Assembly: GCA_015065005.1 (NCBI GenBank) | Contig: SVRE01000014.1 | Span: forward strand, 1 to 38,531 | Source: Oscillospiraceae bacterium | GTDB lineage: Bacteria > Bacillota > Clostridia > Oscillospirales > CAG-272 | Direction of reading: 5' to 3' | DNA length: 38,531 bases | Shown here: piece by piece, positions 16,029-24,138 of the stretch | How positions within the stretch are numbered: position 1 is the first letter of the stretch | Layout of the letters: each line of letters starts with the position of its first letter | Notes under the pieces: generated by a model | Database searches by the model: none | What the model was told of the DNA's origin: nothing | Seen by the model: only the letters and a program-made list of their open reading frames with translations | Position numbers and translations under genes: made by a program

Positions 16029-17735
16029 ATGAATAGTAAAGTAAAATCTACCATTACAAAAAGAGAGCGTAAAAGCTTTAAGGATTCACAAGCCTTTGAC
16101 TTTTTGCAAAAGCTCGGTAAGGTTTTGATGGTGGTAATAGCGGTAATGCCGGCAGCAGGTATTATGATAAGTATAGGAAAGCTGTTTCCCATTTTTGGCG
16201 CGGAGGCAGAGTGGCTTTTAAGAATAGGCGCAATAATTGAAAATATAGGTTGGGCAATTATAACAAACCTGAATATTTTGTTTGCTGTTGCCATAGGTGG
16301 CTCTTGGGCTAAGGACAGGGCAGGCGGCGCCTTTGCCGCATTGCTTTCTTTTATTCTTATAAATAATATTACAGGTAATATTTTCGGTGTAACAAACGCT
16401 ATGCTAAATGACCCGAATGCTGTTACACACACTTTATTCGGTCAAGAAATAGAGGTAAGCGGTTACTTTACCTCAGTTTTAGGCTCTCCCGCCTTGAACG
16501 CAGGCGTTTTTGTGGGTATTGTTGCAGGCTTTGTGGGCGGAATTGTTTATAATAAGTATTATAATTTCCGTAAATTGCCCGATGCACTTTCATTTTTTAA
16601 CGGAAAGCGCTTTGTTCCTCTTGTTGTTATCCTTTGGTCAACGATTGTGGCACTTGCCTTTGCAATCATCTGGCCATTAATTCAGCTTGGAATTAATAAT
16701 TTTGGTGTGTGGATAGCCAATTCAGCCGATACCTCACCTGTCTTGGCACCATTTGTTTACGGTACGCTTGAAAGACTTTTATTGCCATTCGGCTTGCACC
16801 ATATGCTTACAATACCTATGAATTATACCTCCTTTGGCGGTAGCTACGTAATTCAAACAGGTATAAATGCAGGAAGCACGGTATTTGGTCAAGACCCATT
16901 GTGGCTTGCCTGGATAAATGACCTTATTAATTTAAAGGCGGCAGGCAATACTGAGGCATACAATGCCTTGCTCACAGGTGTAACCCCTGCAAGATTTAAG
17001 GTTGGACAAATGATAGGTGCAACAGGACTTTTGCTTGGCGTAGCGCTTGCTATGTATAGGCGCGTTGATAAGGATAAAAGAGCAAAGTACACCTCTATGT
17101 TTCTGTCAGCTTCCTTGGCGGTATTTTTAACGGGAGTTACTGAGCCAATTGAATATATGTTTATGTTCTGTGCAATTCCTCTTTATATTGTTTATTCATT
17201 ATTGCAGGGACTTGCCTTTGCCTCAGCAGGAATAGTAAATTTAAGGCTGCACTCCTTTGGTAATTTGGAGCTTGCCACAAGATTGCCGATTTCCTTTAAG
17301 GCAGGCTTGGGCTGGGATGTGTTTAATTTTGTTATTGCTTGTATAATTTTCTTTGCAATTGGCTATTTTGTTGCCTACTTTATGATAGGTAAATTTAAAT
17401 ATGCAACCCCGGGTAGGCTTGGTAATTACACAGACACATCAGCAGAAGCAGATGGGGATGCCACCAAATCAACGGAAGCTACAGAAGCGGTATCTGCAAC
17501 AAATTCACAGGCTGAAAGAATTATTGAGCTTTTGGGAGGACGTGAAAATATAACATTGGTAGATGCGTGTATGACAAGATTGCGCGTGACTGTTAAGGAC
17601 TCTGAAAAGGTAGCGGATGTGTCAAAATGGAAGGAAGCAGGCGCTTTGGGACTCTTCAAAAAAGGAAACGGAATACAGGCGGTGTATGGGCCTAAGGCAG
17701 ACGTGTTAAAGTCAGATATAAACGATATTTTATAA
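16029..17735 (+). CDS. malT: PTS transporter EIICB, glucose/maltose superfamily (maltose-type)
   Basis: A 568-residue sugar permease/phosphotransferase. Residues about 25-460 are the EIIC membrane domain (GKVLMVVIAVMPAAGIMIS, LPFGLHHMLTIPMNY, TGVTEPIEYMFMF, which includes the family's conserved TEP). A Thr/Ala/Glu-rich linker leads to an EIIB domain whose phosphorylated residue is Cys514 in DACMTRLRV. No EIIA domain is fused, so an EIIA must act in trans. It resembles MalX/MalT-type transporters, and the genes behind it encode a MapP-like phosphatase and MalQ, pointing to maltose as substrate; glucose is the main alternative. Start ATG follows AAGGAG by 7 nt. No clear sigma-A promoter is seen in the ~60 nt upstream; nor did I find a convincing CcpA site. 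Confidence 0.85.
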   Translation: MNSKVKSTITKRERKSFKDSQAFDFLQKLGKVLMVVIAVMPAAGIMISIGKLFPIFGAEAEWLLRIGAIIENIGWAIITNLNILFAVAIGGSWAKDRAGGAFAALLSFILINNITGNIFGVTNAMLNDPNAVTHTLFGQEIEVSGYFTSVLGSPALNAGVFVGIVAGFVGGIVYNKYYNFRKLPDALSFFNGKRFVPLVVILWSTIVALAFAIIWPLIQLGINNFGVWIANSADTSPVLAPFVYGTLERLLLPFGLHHMLTIPMNYTSFGGSYVIQTGINAGSTVFGQDPLWLAWINDLINLKAAGNTEAYNALLTGVTPARFKVGQMIGATGLLLGVALAMYRRVDKDKRAKYTSMFLSASLAVFLTGVTEPIEYMFMFCAIPLYIVYSLLQGLAFASAGIVNLRLHSFGNLELATRLPISFKAGLGWDVFNFVIACIIFFAIGYFVAYFMIGKFKYATPGRLGNYTDTSAEADGDATKSTEATEAVSATNSQAERIIELLGGRENITLVDACMTRLRVTVKDSEKVADVSKWKEAGALGLFKKGNGIQAVYGPKADVLKSDINDIL

Positions 17736-18545
17736 ATGAAGCTATTAACCTTAAATACCCATAGCTTAATGGAAAGCGAATACGAAAAAAAGCTTGATAT
17801 TTTTGTAAATGCAATTTCCAAGCATATGCCGGATGTTGTGGCATTGCAGGAGGTAATGCAACCAATAGAGAACAAAAGTGTTCAAAATGAATACCTTGGT
17901 TCAATTCCATTAAAGGAAGGAAATCATGGGTTAAATGTTGTTAAAAGGCTTAAATTATCAGGTGTAAATTACTTTCTGTACTGGCTTGGTATAAAAAGAA
18001 GCTATGATAGGTTTGACGAGGGTGTAGCCATTTTATCAAAAAAGCCTGCTAAAGAGGTTGATATTATAACTTTAAGCCCTTTTGATAAATATGAAGATTG
18101 GAAAACAAGAAAAGCCTTGGGAATTAAAATCAATGAGTCTTGGTTCTATTCGGTTCATATGGGTTGGTGGAATGATGAAAAATCGCCATTTCAGTATGAA
18201 TTTAACGAATTGATAAAAAGCTTACCACAGTATGAGCGCATTTGGCTGATGGGGGATTTTAACTCGGTAGCAAGCGAAAGAGATAAAGGCTACGATTTAG
18301 CCCTGAAATCAGGTCTTTTTGACACCTATTCCTTGGCGGTTAACAAGGATAGCGGTATAACCGCACGTACCGAAATAGACGGCTGGAAAAGCGGGGAAAG
18401 GGACAAAGAAATAAGAATAGATTATATATTTACAAATTATCAAGAGGAAATTGACAGCTCTTTTACAATATTTAACGGAGAAAATGAACAAGTGGTATCC
18501 GATCATTTTGGGATAATTGTAACAACAGGAAGGGAAGAAAAATGA
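17736..18545 (+). CDS. mapP: Endonuclease/exonuclease/phosphatase-fold hydrolase, probable maltose 6'-phosphate phosphatase
   Basis: 269 residues of the EEP (DNase I-like) fold with all metal and catalytic residues: Asn7 (TLNTHS), Glu39 (ALQEV), His141 (YSVHMGWW), Asp174 and Asn176 (MGDFNS), Asp229 (RIDYIF), Asp256-His257 (VSDHFG). There is no signal peptide, so it is cytosolic. Its ATG abuts the stop of the PTS gene and its own stop overlaps the malQ start, so the three are translationally coupled. EEP proteins in this setting include MapP of Enterococcus faecalis, which removes the 6'-phosphate from PTS-imported maltose. That context makes the same reaction likely here, though the fold alone could also serve nucleic acid or lipid substrates. 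Confidence 0.78.
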   Translation: MKLLTLNTHSLMESEYEKKLDIFVNAISKHMPDVVALQEVMQPIENKSVQNEYLGSIPLKEGNHGLNVVKRLKLSGVNYFLYWLGIKRSYDRFDEGVAILSKKPAKEVDIITLSPFDKYEDWKTRKALGIKINESWFYSVHMGWWNDEKSPFQYEFNELIKSLPQYERIWLMGDFNSVASERDKGYDLALKSGLFDTYSLAVNKDSGITARTEIDGWKSGERDKEIRIDYIFTNYQEEIDSSFTIFNGENEQVVSDHFGIIVTTGREEK

Positions 18546-20044
18546 AAGAGGCGGGAATACTTTTACCCATTACTGCCATTCCGTCAAAATACGGAATAGG
18601 CGGATTTACAAAGGAAGCATATGAATTTGTGGATTTTTTAAAGGAGGCAGGGCAATCGTATTGGCAAATCTTGCCTATGGGTCCCACAGGCTTTGGGGAT
18701 TCACCGTATCAATCCTTTTCATCCTTTGCGGGAAACCCTTATTATATAAGTCTTGATGACTTGATTGCGGAAGGCGCGCTAACAAGCGAGGAGTGTGAAG
18801 CGGTAGATTACGGCAAGGATGAAAGACAAATAGACTATAAAAAGATATATGACACGCGCTTAAAGCTGTTAAACAAGGCGTATAAAAGGACAAATTTAAA
18901 GGGAAATCAAGAATTTTTAGACTTCGTAGGCGAAAACGTAAAATGGCTTGAAAACTACGCCTTATTTATGGCTGTAAAGGACTATTATGGCGGAAAGCCC
19001 TGGTATGAGTGGGATTTGGAAATTAAAATGGCAAATCCCAAGGCAATGGAGGAATACTCGGAAAAGCTACAAAATGAAATAGGCTTTTGGAAATATGTTC
19101 AGTTTAAGTTTTATCAGGGTTGGATGTCATTGAAGGAGTACGCAAACGAAAACGGTATTAGCATAATAGGCGATATACCGATTTATGTTGCGTATGATAG
19201 CGCTGATGTATGGTCTAACCCTGCATTGTTTCAGCTTGATGTTGATAAAGCACCGATAAATGTAGCGGGATGTCCGCCGGATGGCTTTTCAAAAAAGGGG
19301 CAATTATGGGGCAATCCGCTTTATAAATGGGAAATACACAAGGAAAGCGGTTATGTTTGGTGGATTTACCGCATAGAGCATTGCTTTAAGCTTTATGATG
19401 TCTTAAGAATTGACCATTTCAGAGGCTTTGACGAGTATTATTCGGTAGAATACGGCAGTCAGGATGCAACTAAGGGAAAATGGGAAAAGGGCCCAAAAAA
19501 GTCATTATTTGATGCTATAAAGGAAAAGCTGGGGAAAAAGCAAATAATTGCAGAGGATTTGGGCTTTGTAACCGAGGGGGTAAAGGACTTATTGGATGAG
19601 TGTGAATTCCCGGGTATGCGTGTATTCCAATTTGGCTTTGACAAGCGTGATACAGGGGCTAAAAATGATTATTTACCCCATAATTATATAGAAAATTGCG
19701 TTGCATACACCTCCACCCACGATAATCCAACAATAATTTCTTGGTTTTTTGAAATTGATAAGGAAGAAAGAGAAGATGTAAGGAATTACCTCTGTGATAA
19801 ATTCACCCCCGACTCTGAAATCCATCTTCCCATTATAGGTACGGTTATGCGCAGCCAAGCCAAGCTTTGCATAATTCCAATCCAAGACTATCTTGGGTAT
19901 GACAGCCGTGCAAGAATAAATAAGCCATCTACCTTGGGCGCAAATTGGACTTGGCGATTAAGTAAGAACGATATAACTGAGGAGCTAACCAAGCAAATAT
20001 ATGAAATTACCCGCCTAAGCGGTAGGGCTAATAGGGTTGAGTGA
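18542..20044 (+). CDS. malQ: 4-alpha-glucanotransferase (amylomaltase)
   Basis: A 500-residue GH77 enzyme, the normal length for the short form. It transfers glucan chains between maltodextrins, freeing glucose, in the cytosol. The N terminus (LLPITAIPSKYGIGGF) and GDSPYQSFSSFAGNP are family signatures. The nucleophile is Asp291 in RIDHFRGFDEYY, the general acid Glu338 in IIAEDLGFVT, and the third acid Asp394 in TSTHDNP. ATGA overlaps the stop of the preceding phosphatase gene. With that phosphatase it would complete a route from maltose-6'-phosphate to maltose to glucose plus longer glucans. No maltose phosphorylase or glucokinase gene is in the window. Confidence 0.97.
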   Translation: MKEAGILLPITAIPSKYGIGGFTKEAYEFVDFLKEAGQSYWQILPMGPTGFGDSPYQSFSSFAGNPYYISLDDLIAEGALTSEECEAVDYGKDERQIDYKKIYDTRLKLLNKAYKRTNLKGNQEFLDFVGENVKWLENYALFMAVKDYYGGKPWYEWDLEIKMANPKAMEEYSEKLQNEIGFWKYVQFKFYQGWMSLKEYANENGISIIGDIPIYVAYDSADVWSNPALFQLDVDKAPINVAGCPPDGFSKKGQLWGNPLYKWEIHKESGYVWWIYRIEHCFKLYDVLRIDHFRGFDEYYSVEYGSQDATKGKWEKGPKKSLFDAIKEKLGKKQIIAEDLGFVTEGVKDLLDECEFPGMRVFQFGFDKRDTGAKNDYLPHNYIENCVAYTSTHDNPTIISWFFEIDKEEREDVRNYLCDKFTPDSEIHLPIIGTVMRSQAKLCIIPIQDYLGYDSRARINKPSTLGANWTWRLSKNDITEELTKQIYEITRLSGRANRVE

Positions 20045-20052
20045 AAAATAAA

Positions 20053-20079
20053 CAGGTGTGCGTTTGCACACCTGCTTTT
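20053..20079. terminator. Intrinsic terminator between convergent malQ and ADP-ribosylglycohydrolase genes
   Basis: CAGGTGTGC (20053-20061) pairs with GCACACCTG (20066-20074), loop GTTT, followed by CTTTT; the reverse strand has a broken T tract. Confidence 0.85.
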
Positions 20080-20088
20080 GCTATTAAT

Positions 20089-21453
20089 TTAACATTTTTT
20101 AGAAGCAATTCTGTTAATAATATCGGTAATTTTGCATTCACCAATATCGGCAACAGTGCTTTTAATGGTGTTGTTAAGGGGTTCATACCATCTTTTTTCA
20201 ATACCCTTTAAGCCAACAGCGGCGCCTACAATACTACCAACAGTACCGGAGTTGCAGTCTGTATCAAAGCCGCACATTGTAGCAATGGTTATGCTCTTTG
20301 TGTAGTCAAGCTCGCCTGCCACAATGCCAAGGGTAACAATTGCCATATTGTTTAAGGTTGCAGCAAAGGACAAGTGACCGTACTTTTCGTATATTTTGTC
20401 ACAGGTTTTTTCCCAATCCTTGGTTTCCTCCCACCAGGTGCAAACGTCAGTAACCGTTTCGTAAAGCCTTGATTTTTTAGGTATTGATGCAAGACCGCCT
20501 GCAATTATTTTTTCAACAGTAGGGTCTTTTGATAGGGCAGCAGCAATAGCTCCTGACACAAACATACCACCGTAAATTCCATTCTTTGTTAAGCTGAATG
20601 AGCAATCAGTGTGCGCATCCTTGCAAGCTCCCTTAATATCGGCAGGGTGTATATAGCCCCAAAAATCGGTTCTGATTTGCCCGTCAATGCACTCTCTCCA
20701 AGGGTTAAGCTTGTAGGGAATTTCATCAACCTGCTCATCAATGCTTTTGGTGTCGTCAATTGAAACCAAATTAAAATATGCCTGTCTTGAAGCGCACCAG
20801 CACCAATGATAAGAAATGTTGTTTAGCCAGTTTAAGCCAACGTGATACTTTGTAAAATCCTTACCGCAAGTCTCACGTAGTCTTAAAGCGAGAAGAGTGT
20901 AGTTAATATCATCATCAGGCTGGGCATATTTTACGTTACCCTTTGTACTGTAAACACAGTCCTCACGTAATCTTTTGTCAAGCTTGGGTGAATATGCGCT
21001 GACATAATCATTCAGTGGGTATTCATCAACGCTTTCAAGGTATTCGCGAATGTCCTTTTTTGACATTCCCATCTCAAGTGGCTTACCAAGAATAACAGCT
21101 GCGCATCTGCCAAAAAATGCACCGCTTAATCTTTCCTTGTATTCCTCATCACTAAGTGGAATGAGCTGGGGAGCTGTGTCAGCCTCCTTCATAATTCCAT
21201 CAAAATCATTTGGCTCAACATATGGATAATCCACACGTAGTGGGGTATTTCTTACTTTTATCAAGTTTTCGTAGGCATTTTTCCAAAGCAAGGGGTCATC
21301 ATTTTCACTGTAGCTGTCAACCTGGTCGGGGAAGGGTAAAAACTCCTTGTCATCTATGCTTGGTTGAACAAATTTGTCAACATCGTAGCCCTCGTCCTTA
21401 AGACAGTTATATTCCTCTTTATAAAGTGTTTTGTAGTTTGCGTATCCCGGCAC
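20089..21453 (-). CDS. ADP-ribosylglycohydrolase (DraG) family protein
   Basis: 454 residues; the catalytic DraG-like all-helical domain runs from about residue 105 to the end after a ~100-residue N-terminal extension. Two-metal motifs are present: QPDDDIN at 178-184 and FDTDCNSG at 396-403. Family members remove ADP-ribose from proteins or small molecules, but large versions like this often sit in carbohydrate loci and may act on other N-glycosides. The GTG start at 21453 is supported by GGAG about 9 nt upstream, inside the end of the preceding gene, with only 2 nt between them. It is the last gene of the four-gene minus-strand operon. Family is secure; substrate unknown. Confidence 0.87.
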   Translation of the reverse strand: MPGYANYKTLYKEEYNCLKDEGYDVDKFVQPSIDDKEFLPFPDQVDSYSENDDPLLWKNAYENLIKVRNTPLRVDYPYVEPNDFDGIMKEADTAPQLIPLSDEEYKERLSGAFFGRCAAVILGKPLEMGMSKKDIREYLESVDEYPLNDYVSAYSPKLDKRLREDCVYSTKGNVKYAQPDDDINYTLLALRLRETCGKDFTKYHVGLNWLNNISYHWCWCASRQAYFNLVSIDDTKSIDEQVDEIPYKLNPWRECIDGQIRTDFWGYIHPADIKGACKDAHTDCSFSLTKNGIYGGMFVSGAIAAALSKDPTVEKIIAGGLASIPKKSRLYETVTDVCTWWEETKDWEKTCDKIYEKYGHLSFAATLNNMAIVTLGIVAGELDYTKSITIATMCGFDTDCNSGTVGSIVGAAVGLKGIEKRWYEPLNNTIKSTVADIGECKITDIINRIASKKC

Positions 21454-21455
21454 AG

Positions 21456-22475
21456 TTATTTCTCCATTTCAATTAAGTATAAAAACATTTCAGATGCATG
21501 CCAGGTGTGTGGCGCACTGTATTTGTTATCAGCATAGGCGTTAGACAACTGCCTAATTTGTTCATACTTAGCTTGGCTTGCTTCCTTTTCCCAGCTCATA
21601 GGGTAGGTAATTTCAAGAAATTCCTCAGCTATGGGCTCGTTTTCAAAGTGCTTTACTGCCCACCATAAGTATGGGTATAGCCAATTGTACTCATTCTTGT
21701 ATTCGGTAGCCCTTTCTATACCGTCCCTGTCCATCCAGAACATTCTTGCGTAGTTGTCAAATTCTTCGGGAATATTTAAAAAGCTATCGTCCATTTTTAA
21801 CTCTTTTAGGGCGAATTTCAACCACAGGGTCGAGTATATCTGATGATTACCGAAATCTGTAAGGCCTGTTAATATACCGTTTTCACATATACGTTTCGCT
21901 TCGTTGATTATCTTTTTCACCATTGGATTGTTTTTGTCATCAACCAAAGAAATCAGGTACAAAAGCTGACCTAAATTGTCAGGCTCACAGTGACCTGCAT
22001 TATTTTTGTCATAAAGATCGGTTATTGATAAAACCCAATCCTTAATAAGATGCAGATTGTTTGTTGCCTTTAGCACCATACCCATCATAGCACTGTCTCT
22101 GTACCAAGGCTTTTGGTAAACAAAATAATTTGGCACAGGCTTTCCGTCAATTATGTTAATAAGAATCTCGTGGTGTAAAATTCTTAATTGCTTTGGGTAC
22201 TTGTATTCTTCAAAATCGGGCAAGTTGATTTTAGATGCTGACAAGCATTTACCGTCAACAAAAAATCCTTCCTCGTTTTCCTCTAAAACGACACGTCCCC
22301 CGTCATTTTTGGTTAAAATAACGGTATATTGGTCATAAATAAACTCTTCTGTACAGTTGTTCCAAGCATATAGGATTTCATTGTCCTTATACCTTATTAA
22401 AGAACGGTTTTTGTATATGTATTTTTCTCTGTCTCCCATTCCAAATAGGAAGAAATTGTTTTCAGGTTTAATCAT
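21456..22475 (-). CDS. Uncharacterised protein resembling alpha/alpha-barrel glycosidases
   Basis: 339 residues, no signal peptide. The first ~110 residues are beta-rich. The rest reads as a chain of helical hairpins, with YQKPWYRDSAMMGMVLKATN recalling the W-x-RD motif at the start of (alpha/alpha)6-barrel glycosidases and phosphorylases, and later NEYNWLYPYLWW and APHTWHASEMFLYL. I do not recognise a named family, and no catalytic acid pair can be assigned by eye. The ATG lies 7 nt after the upstream stop, with a weak ribosome site, so it depends on coupling. Lying between an Fe-S aldo/keto reductase and an ADP-ribosylglycohydrolase it probably acts on a sugar-containing substrate; this is inference. 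Confidence 0.65.
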   Translation of the reverse strand: MIKPENNFFLFGMGDREKYIYKNRSLIRYKDNEILYAWNNCTEEFIYDQYTVILTKNDGGRVVLEENEEGFFVDGKCLSASKINLPDFEEYKYPKQLRILHHEILINIIDGKPVPNYFVYQKPWYRDSAMMGMVLKATNNLHLIKDWVLSITDLYDKNNAGHCEPDNLGQLLYLISLVDDKNNPMVKKIINEAKRICENGILTGLTDFGNHQIYSTLWLKFALKELKMDDSFLNIPEEFDNYARMFWMDRDGIERATEYKNEYNWLYPYLWWAVKHFENEPIAEEFLEITYPMSWEKEASQAKYEQIRQLSNAYADNKYSAPHTWHASEMFLYLIEMEK

Positions 22476-22482
22476 AACATTA

Positions 22483-23610
22483 TCACTTGCTTAATTTCGT
22501 ATTGAAATCAGACATTACCTCTGAAATTTTTATGTTTTGCGGGCAAACCGCCTCACAGCTTCTGCATCCTTGGCAAGCTGAAGGGCGCTTTGATTCATCC
22601 AATGTTGAAATATACATAGGAGCAATAAAGCCTCCACCTGTAAATACAAATTCATTGTAAAGTGAAATCAGCTTGGGAATATCAAGCGCTTGCGGGCAAT
22701 ACTCTGTACAATATCTGCAGGATGTACAGGGTATGCTGCTTGTCATCTTACGTGCCAATTCAATAATTGATTGAAATTCCGAAGTGTTTAATGGCTCGCT
22801 TGTTTCAAAGGTGTTTATGTTGTCTGTAACCTGCTCAAGGCTTGACATTCCTGACAAGGTTACGGCAACACCCGGTATTGCCTGTATAAACCTGAAAGCT
22901 AAGGAGCAAGGGGTGACATTCGGACGTATTTTTTTAATCTCATCTAAAAAATATTCGTTTACATTGGCAAGCTTACCGCCGCGCAGTGGCTCCATTACCC
23001 AAACAGGAATGTTTTTGCTGTTTAAGTAATCAATTTTTTTGTTAGCCTCCTGGAACTCATAATCTATGTAGTTAAGTTGTATCTGGCAAAATTCCATATG
23101 CTCGCCATAGGCATCCATAAAGCGCAGAAAATTATTGTAGTCTGCGTGGGTGGAAAATCCAAGGTGCTTAATTCTTCCGTTTTTCTTTTGCTCTAACAGA
23201 TAATCAACTGTACCGTAGCCTCTGTCAAGATATTGCTCAATATTCTTTTCACAAACATTGTGAATCAAATAAAAATCAAAATATTCAACCTGGCATTTTT
23301 CAAGCTGCTTTTCAAAGATTTCCTCTGTTTTTCCGAAATTGCTTACATCATATCCCGGGAATTTTGAAGCTAAATAGAAGCTTTCTCTTGGGTGCCTTTT
23401 CAGCGCCCTGCCAACAGTAATTTCCGACATTCCGTTGTGATAGCCCCAGGCAGTGTCGAAATAATTTATTCCCTTGGAAATAGCATAATCAAATATTTCA
23501 AAAACCTTTTCTTCATCAATTTTTGAAATGTCGTTGTCAACTGTCGGCAATCTCATAGTACCAAAGCCGAGAGAGGACAGCATTTTACCGTTAAATTCCT
23601 TGTAAATCAT
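22483..23610 (-). CDS. Aldo/keto reductase with C-terminal 4Fe-4S dicluster domain
   Basis: 375 residues. Residues 1-280 form the aldo/keto reductase barrel with the catalytic tetrad visible: Asp52 and Tyr57 (FDTAWGYHNG), Lys83 (LASKFPG), His117 (LIHNVC). The C terminus carries two CxxCxxCxxxC clusters, Cys295-305 (CTSCRYCTEYCP) and Cys346-356 (CQGCRSCEAVCP), so electrons probably come from ferredoxin-like carriers as well as or instead of NADPH. This fused form is common in anaerobes; natural substrates are mostly unknown. AAGGAG precedes the ATG, which lies 1 nt after the DUF1893 gene stop. Confidence 0.92.
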   Translation of the reverse strand: MIYKEFNGKMLSSLGFGTMRLPTVDNDISKIDEEKVFEIFDYAISKGINYFDTAWGYHNGMSEITVGRALKRHPRESFYLASKFPGYDVSNFGKTEEIFEKQLEKCQVEYFDFYLIHNVCEKNIEQYLDRGYGTVDYLLEQKKNGRIKHLGFSTHADYNNFLRFMDAYGEHMEFCQIQLNYIDYEFQEANKKIDYLNSKNIPVWVMEPLRGGKLANVNEYFLDEIKKIRPNVTPCSLAFRFIQAIPGVAVTLSGMSSLEQVTDNINTFETSEPLNTSEFQSIIELARKMTSSIPCTSCRYCTEYCPQALDIPKLISLYNEFVFTGGGFIAPMYISTLDESKRPSACQGCRSCEAVCPQNIKISEVMSDFNTKLSK

Positions 23611-23611
23611 A

Positions 23612-24019
23612 TTAACTCCTTAAAGATAGTAATTTTTCTTTGATAGCGCTCAGCGCCAAAGATGGGTTATCTATATCAATTACTGCCTCCTCAATAGGGC
23701 AATATCCTGTTTTTTCCCTGTTTGATATTCGGTCAACCAGTATATCATAGGTAACTCTGATCCCGTTAGCACTCAGTATTTCCTTAGCACACTTGCTGAT
23801 AACTCCTGCGTGTATCTCAAATACATTTAATAATACATAAAGGAAGGCAGCACCCTTACCAACTACTTTATCAGCGCAATAAAAGCCTGAGACATCAATT
23901 TTGTTGTCAAGAAAGTAAAGTAAGGATTTAACCCCTCTTTCCTTGCTTGTATATACATTGTCCCCTAAGCACATTGCAAGGGTATAGCCTTGGCTTAATA
24001 ATTCTTTAGCAGCGTTCAT
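23612..24019 (-). CDS. DUF1893 domain protein (TM1506-like)
   Basis: A 135-residue protein with cytidine-deaminase-like fold typical of DUF1893: AMCLGDNVYTSKERGVKSLL, then DKVVGKGAAFLYVLL, CAKEILSANGI and a late CPIEEAV segment. The family is of unknown function; several deaminase-type zinc ligands are not evident, so deamination should not be assumed. It is the first gene of the minus-strand operon, with AAAGAGGTT before the ATG and a promoter at 24047-24075. It may process a compound for the aldo/keto reductase behind it, but no direct evidence exists. Confidence 0.82.
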   Translation of the reverse strand: MNAAKELLSQGYTLAMCLGDNVYTSKERGVKSLLYFLDNKIDVSGFYCADKVVGKGAAFLYVLLNVFEIHAGVISKCAKEILSANGIRVTYDILVDRISNREKTGYCPIEEAVIDIDNPSLALSAIKEKLLSLRS

Positions 24020-24046
24020 ATAACCTCTTTAAAATTTACTATCTTA

Positions 24047-24075
24047 ATCATAACACAAGTTGCGCAATTATTCAA
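24047..24075 (-). promoter_or_regulatory. Sigma-A promoter of the DUF1893-AKR operon
   Basis: On the minus strand TTGAAT (24070-24075), 17-bp spacer, TATGAT (24047-24052). An 8-bp palindrome TTGCGCAA (24060-24067) lies in the spacer and could be an operator. Confidence 0.65.
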
Positions 24076-24083
24076 GAAAATAC

Positions 24084-24112
24084 TTGTTAAAGTTAGTTAA
24101 ATATGGTAAAAT
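24084..24112 (+). promoter_or_regulatory. Sigma-A promoter of the DUF4091 operon
   Basis: TTGTTA (24084-24089), 17-bp spacer, TAAAAT (24107-24112). It overlaps an ATG at 24103, which argues against that codon as the start of the downstream gene. Confidence 0.6.
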
Positions 24113-24138
24113 TATTCAAAAGAAATAAGGAGAAGTGT

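Noticed and set aside
20089-21453. ADP-ribosylglycohydrolase as part of a toxin-antitoxin or phage-defence pair
   Set aside because: No ADP-ribosyltransferase gene is adjacent; neighbours are metabolic enzymes in one operon.
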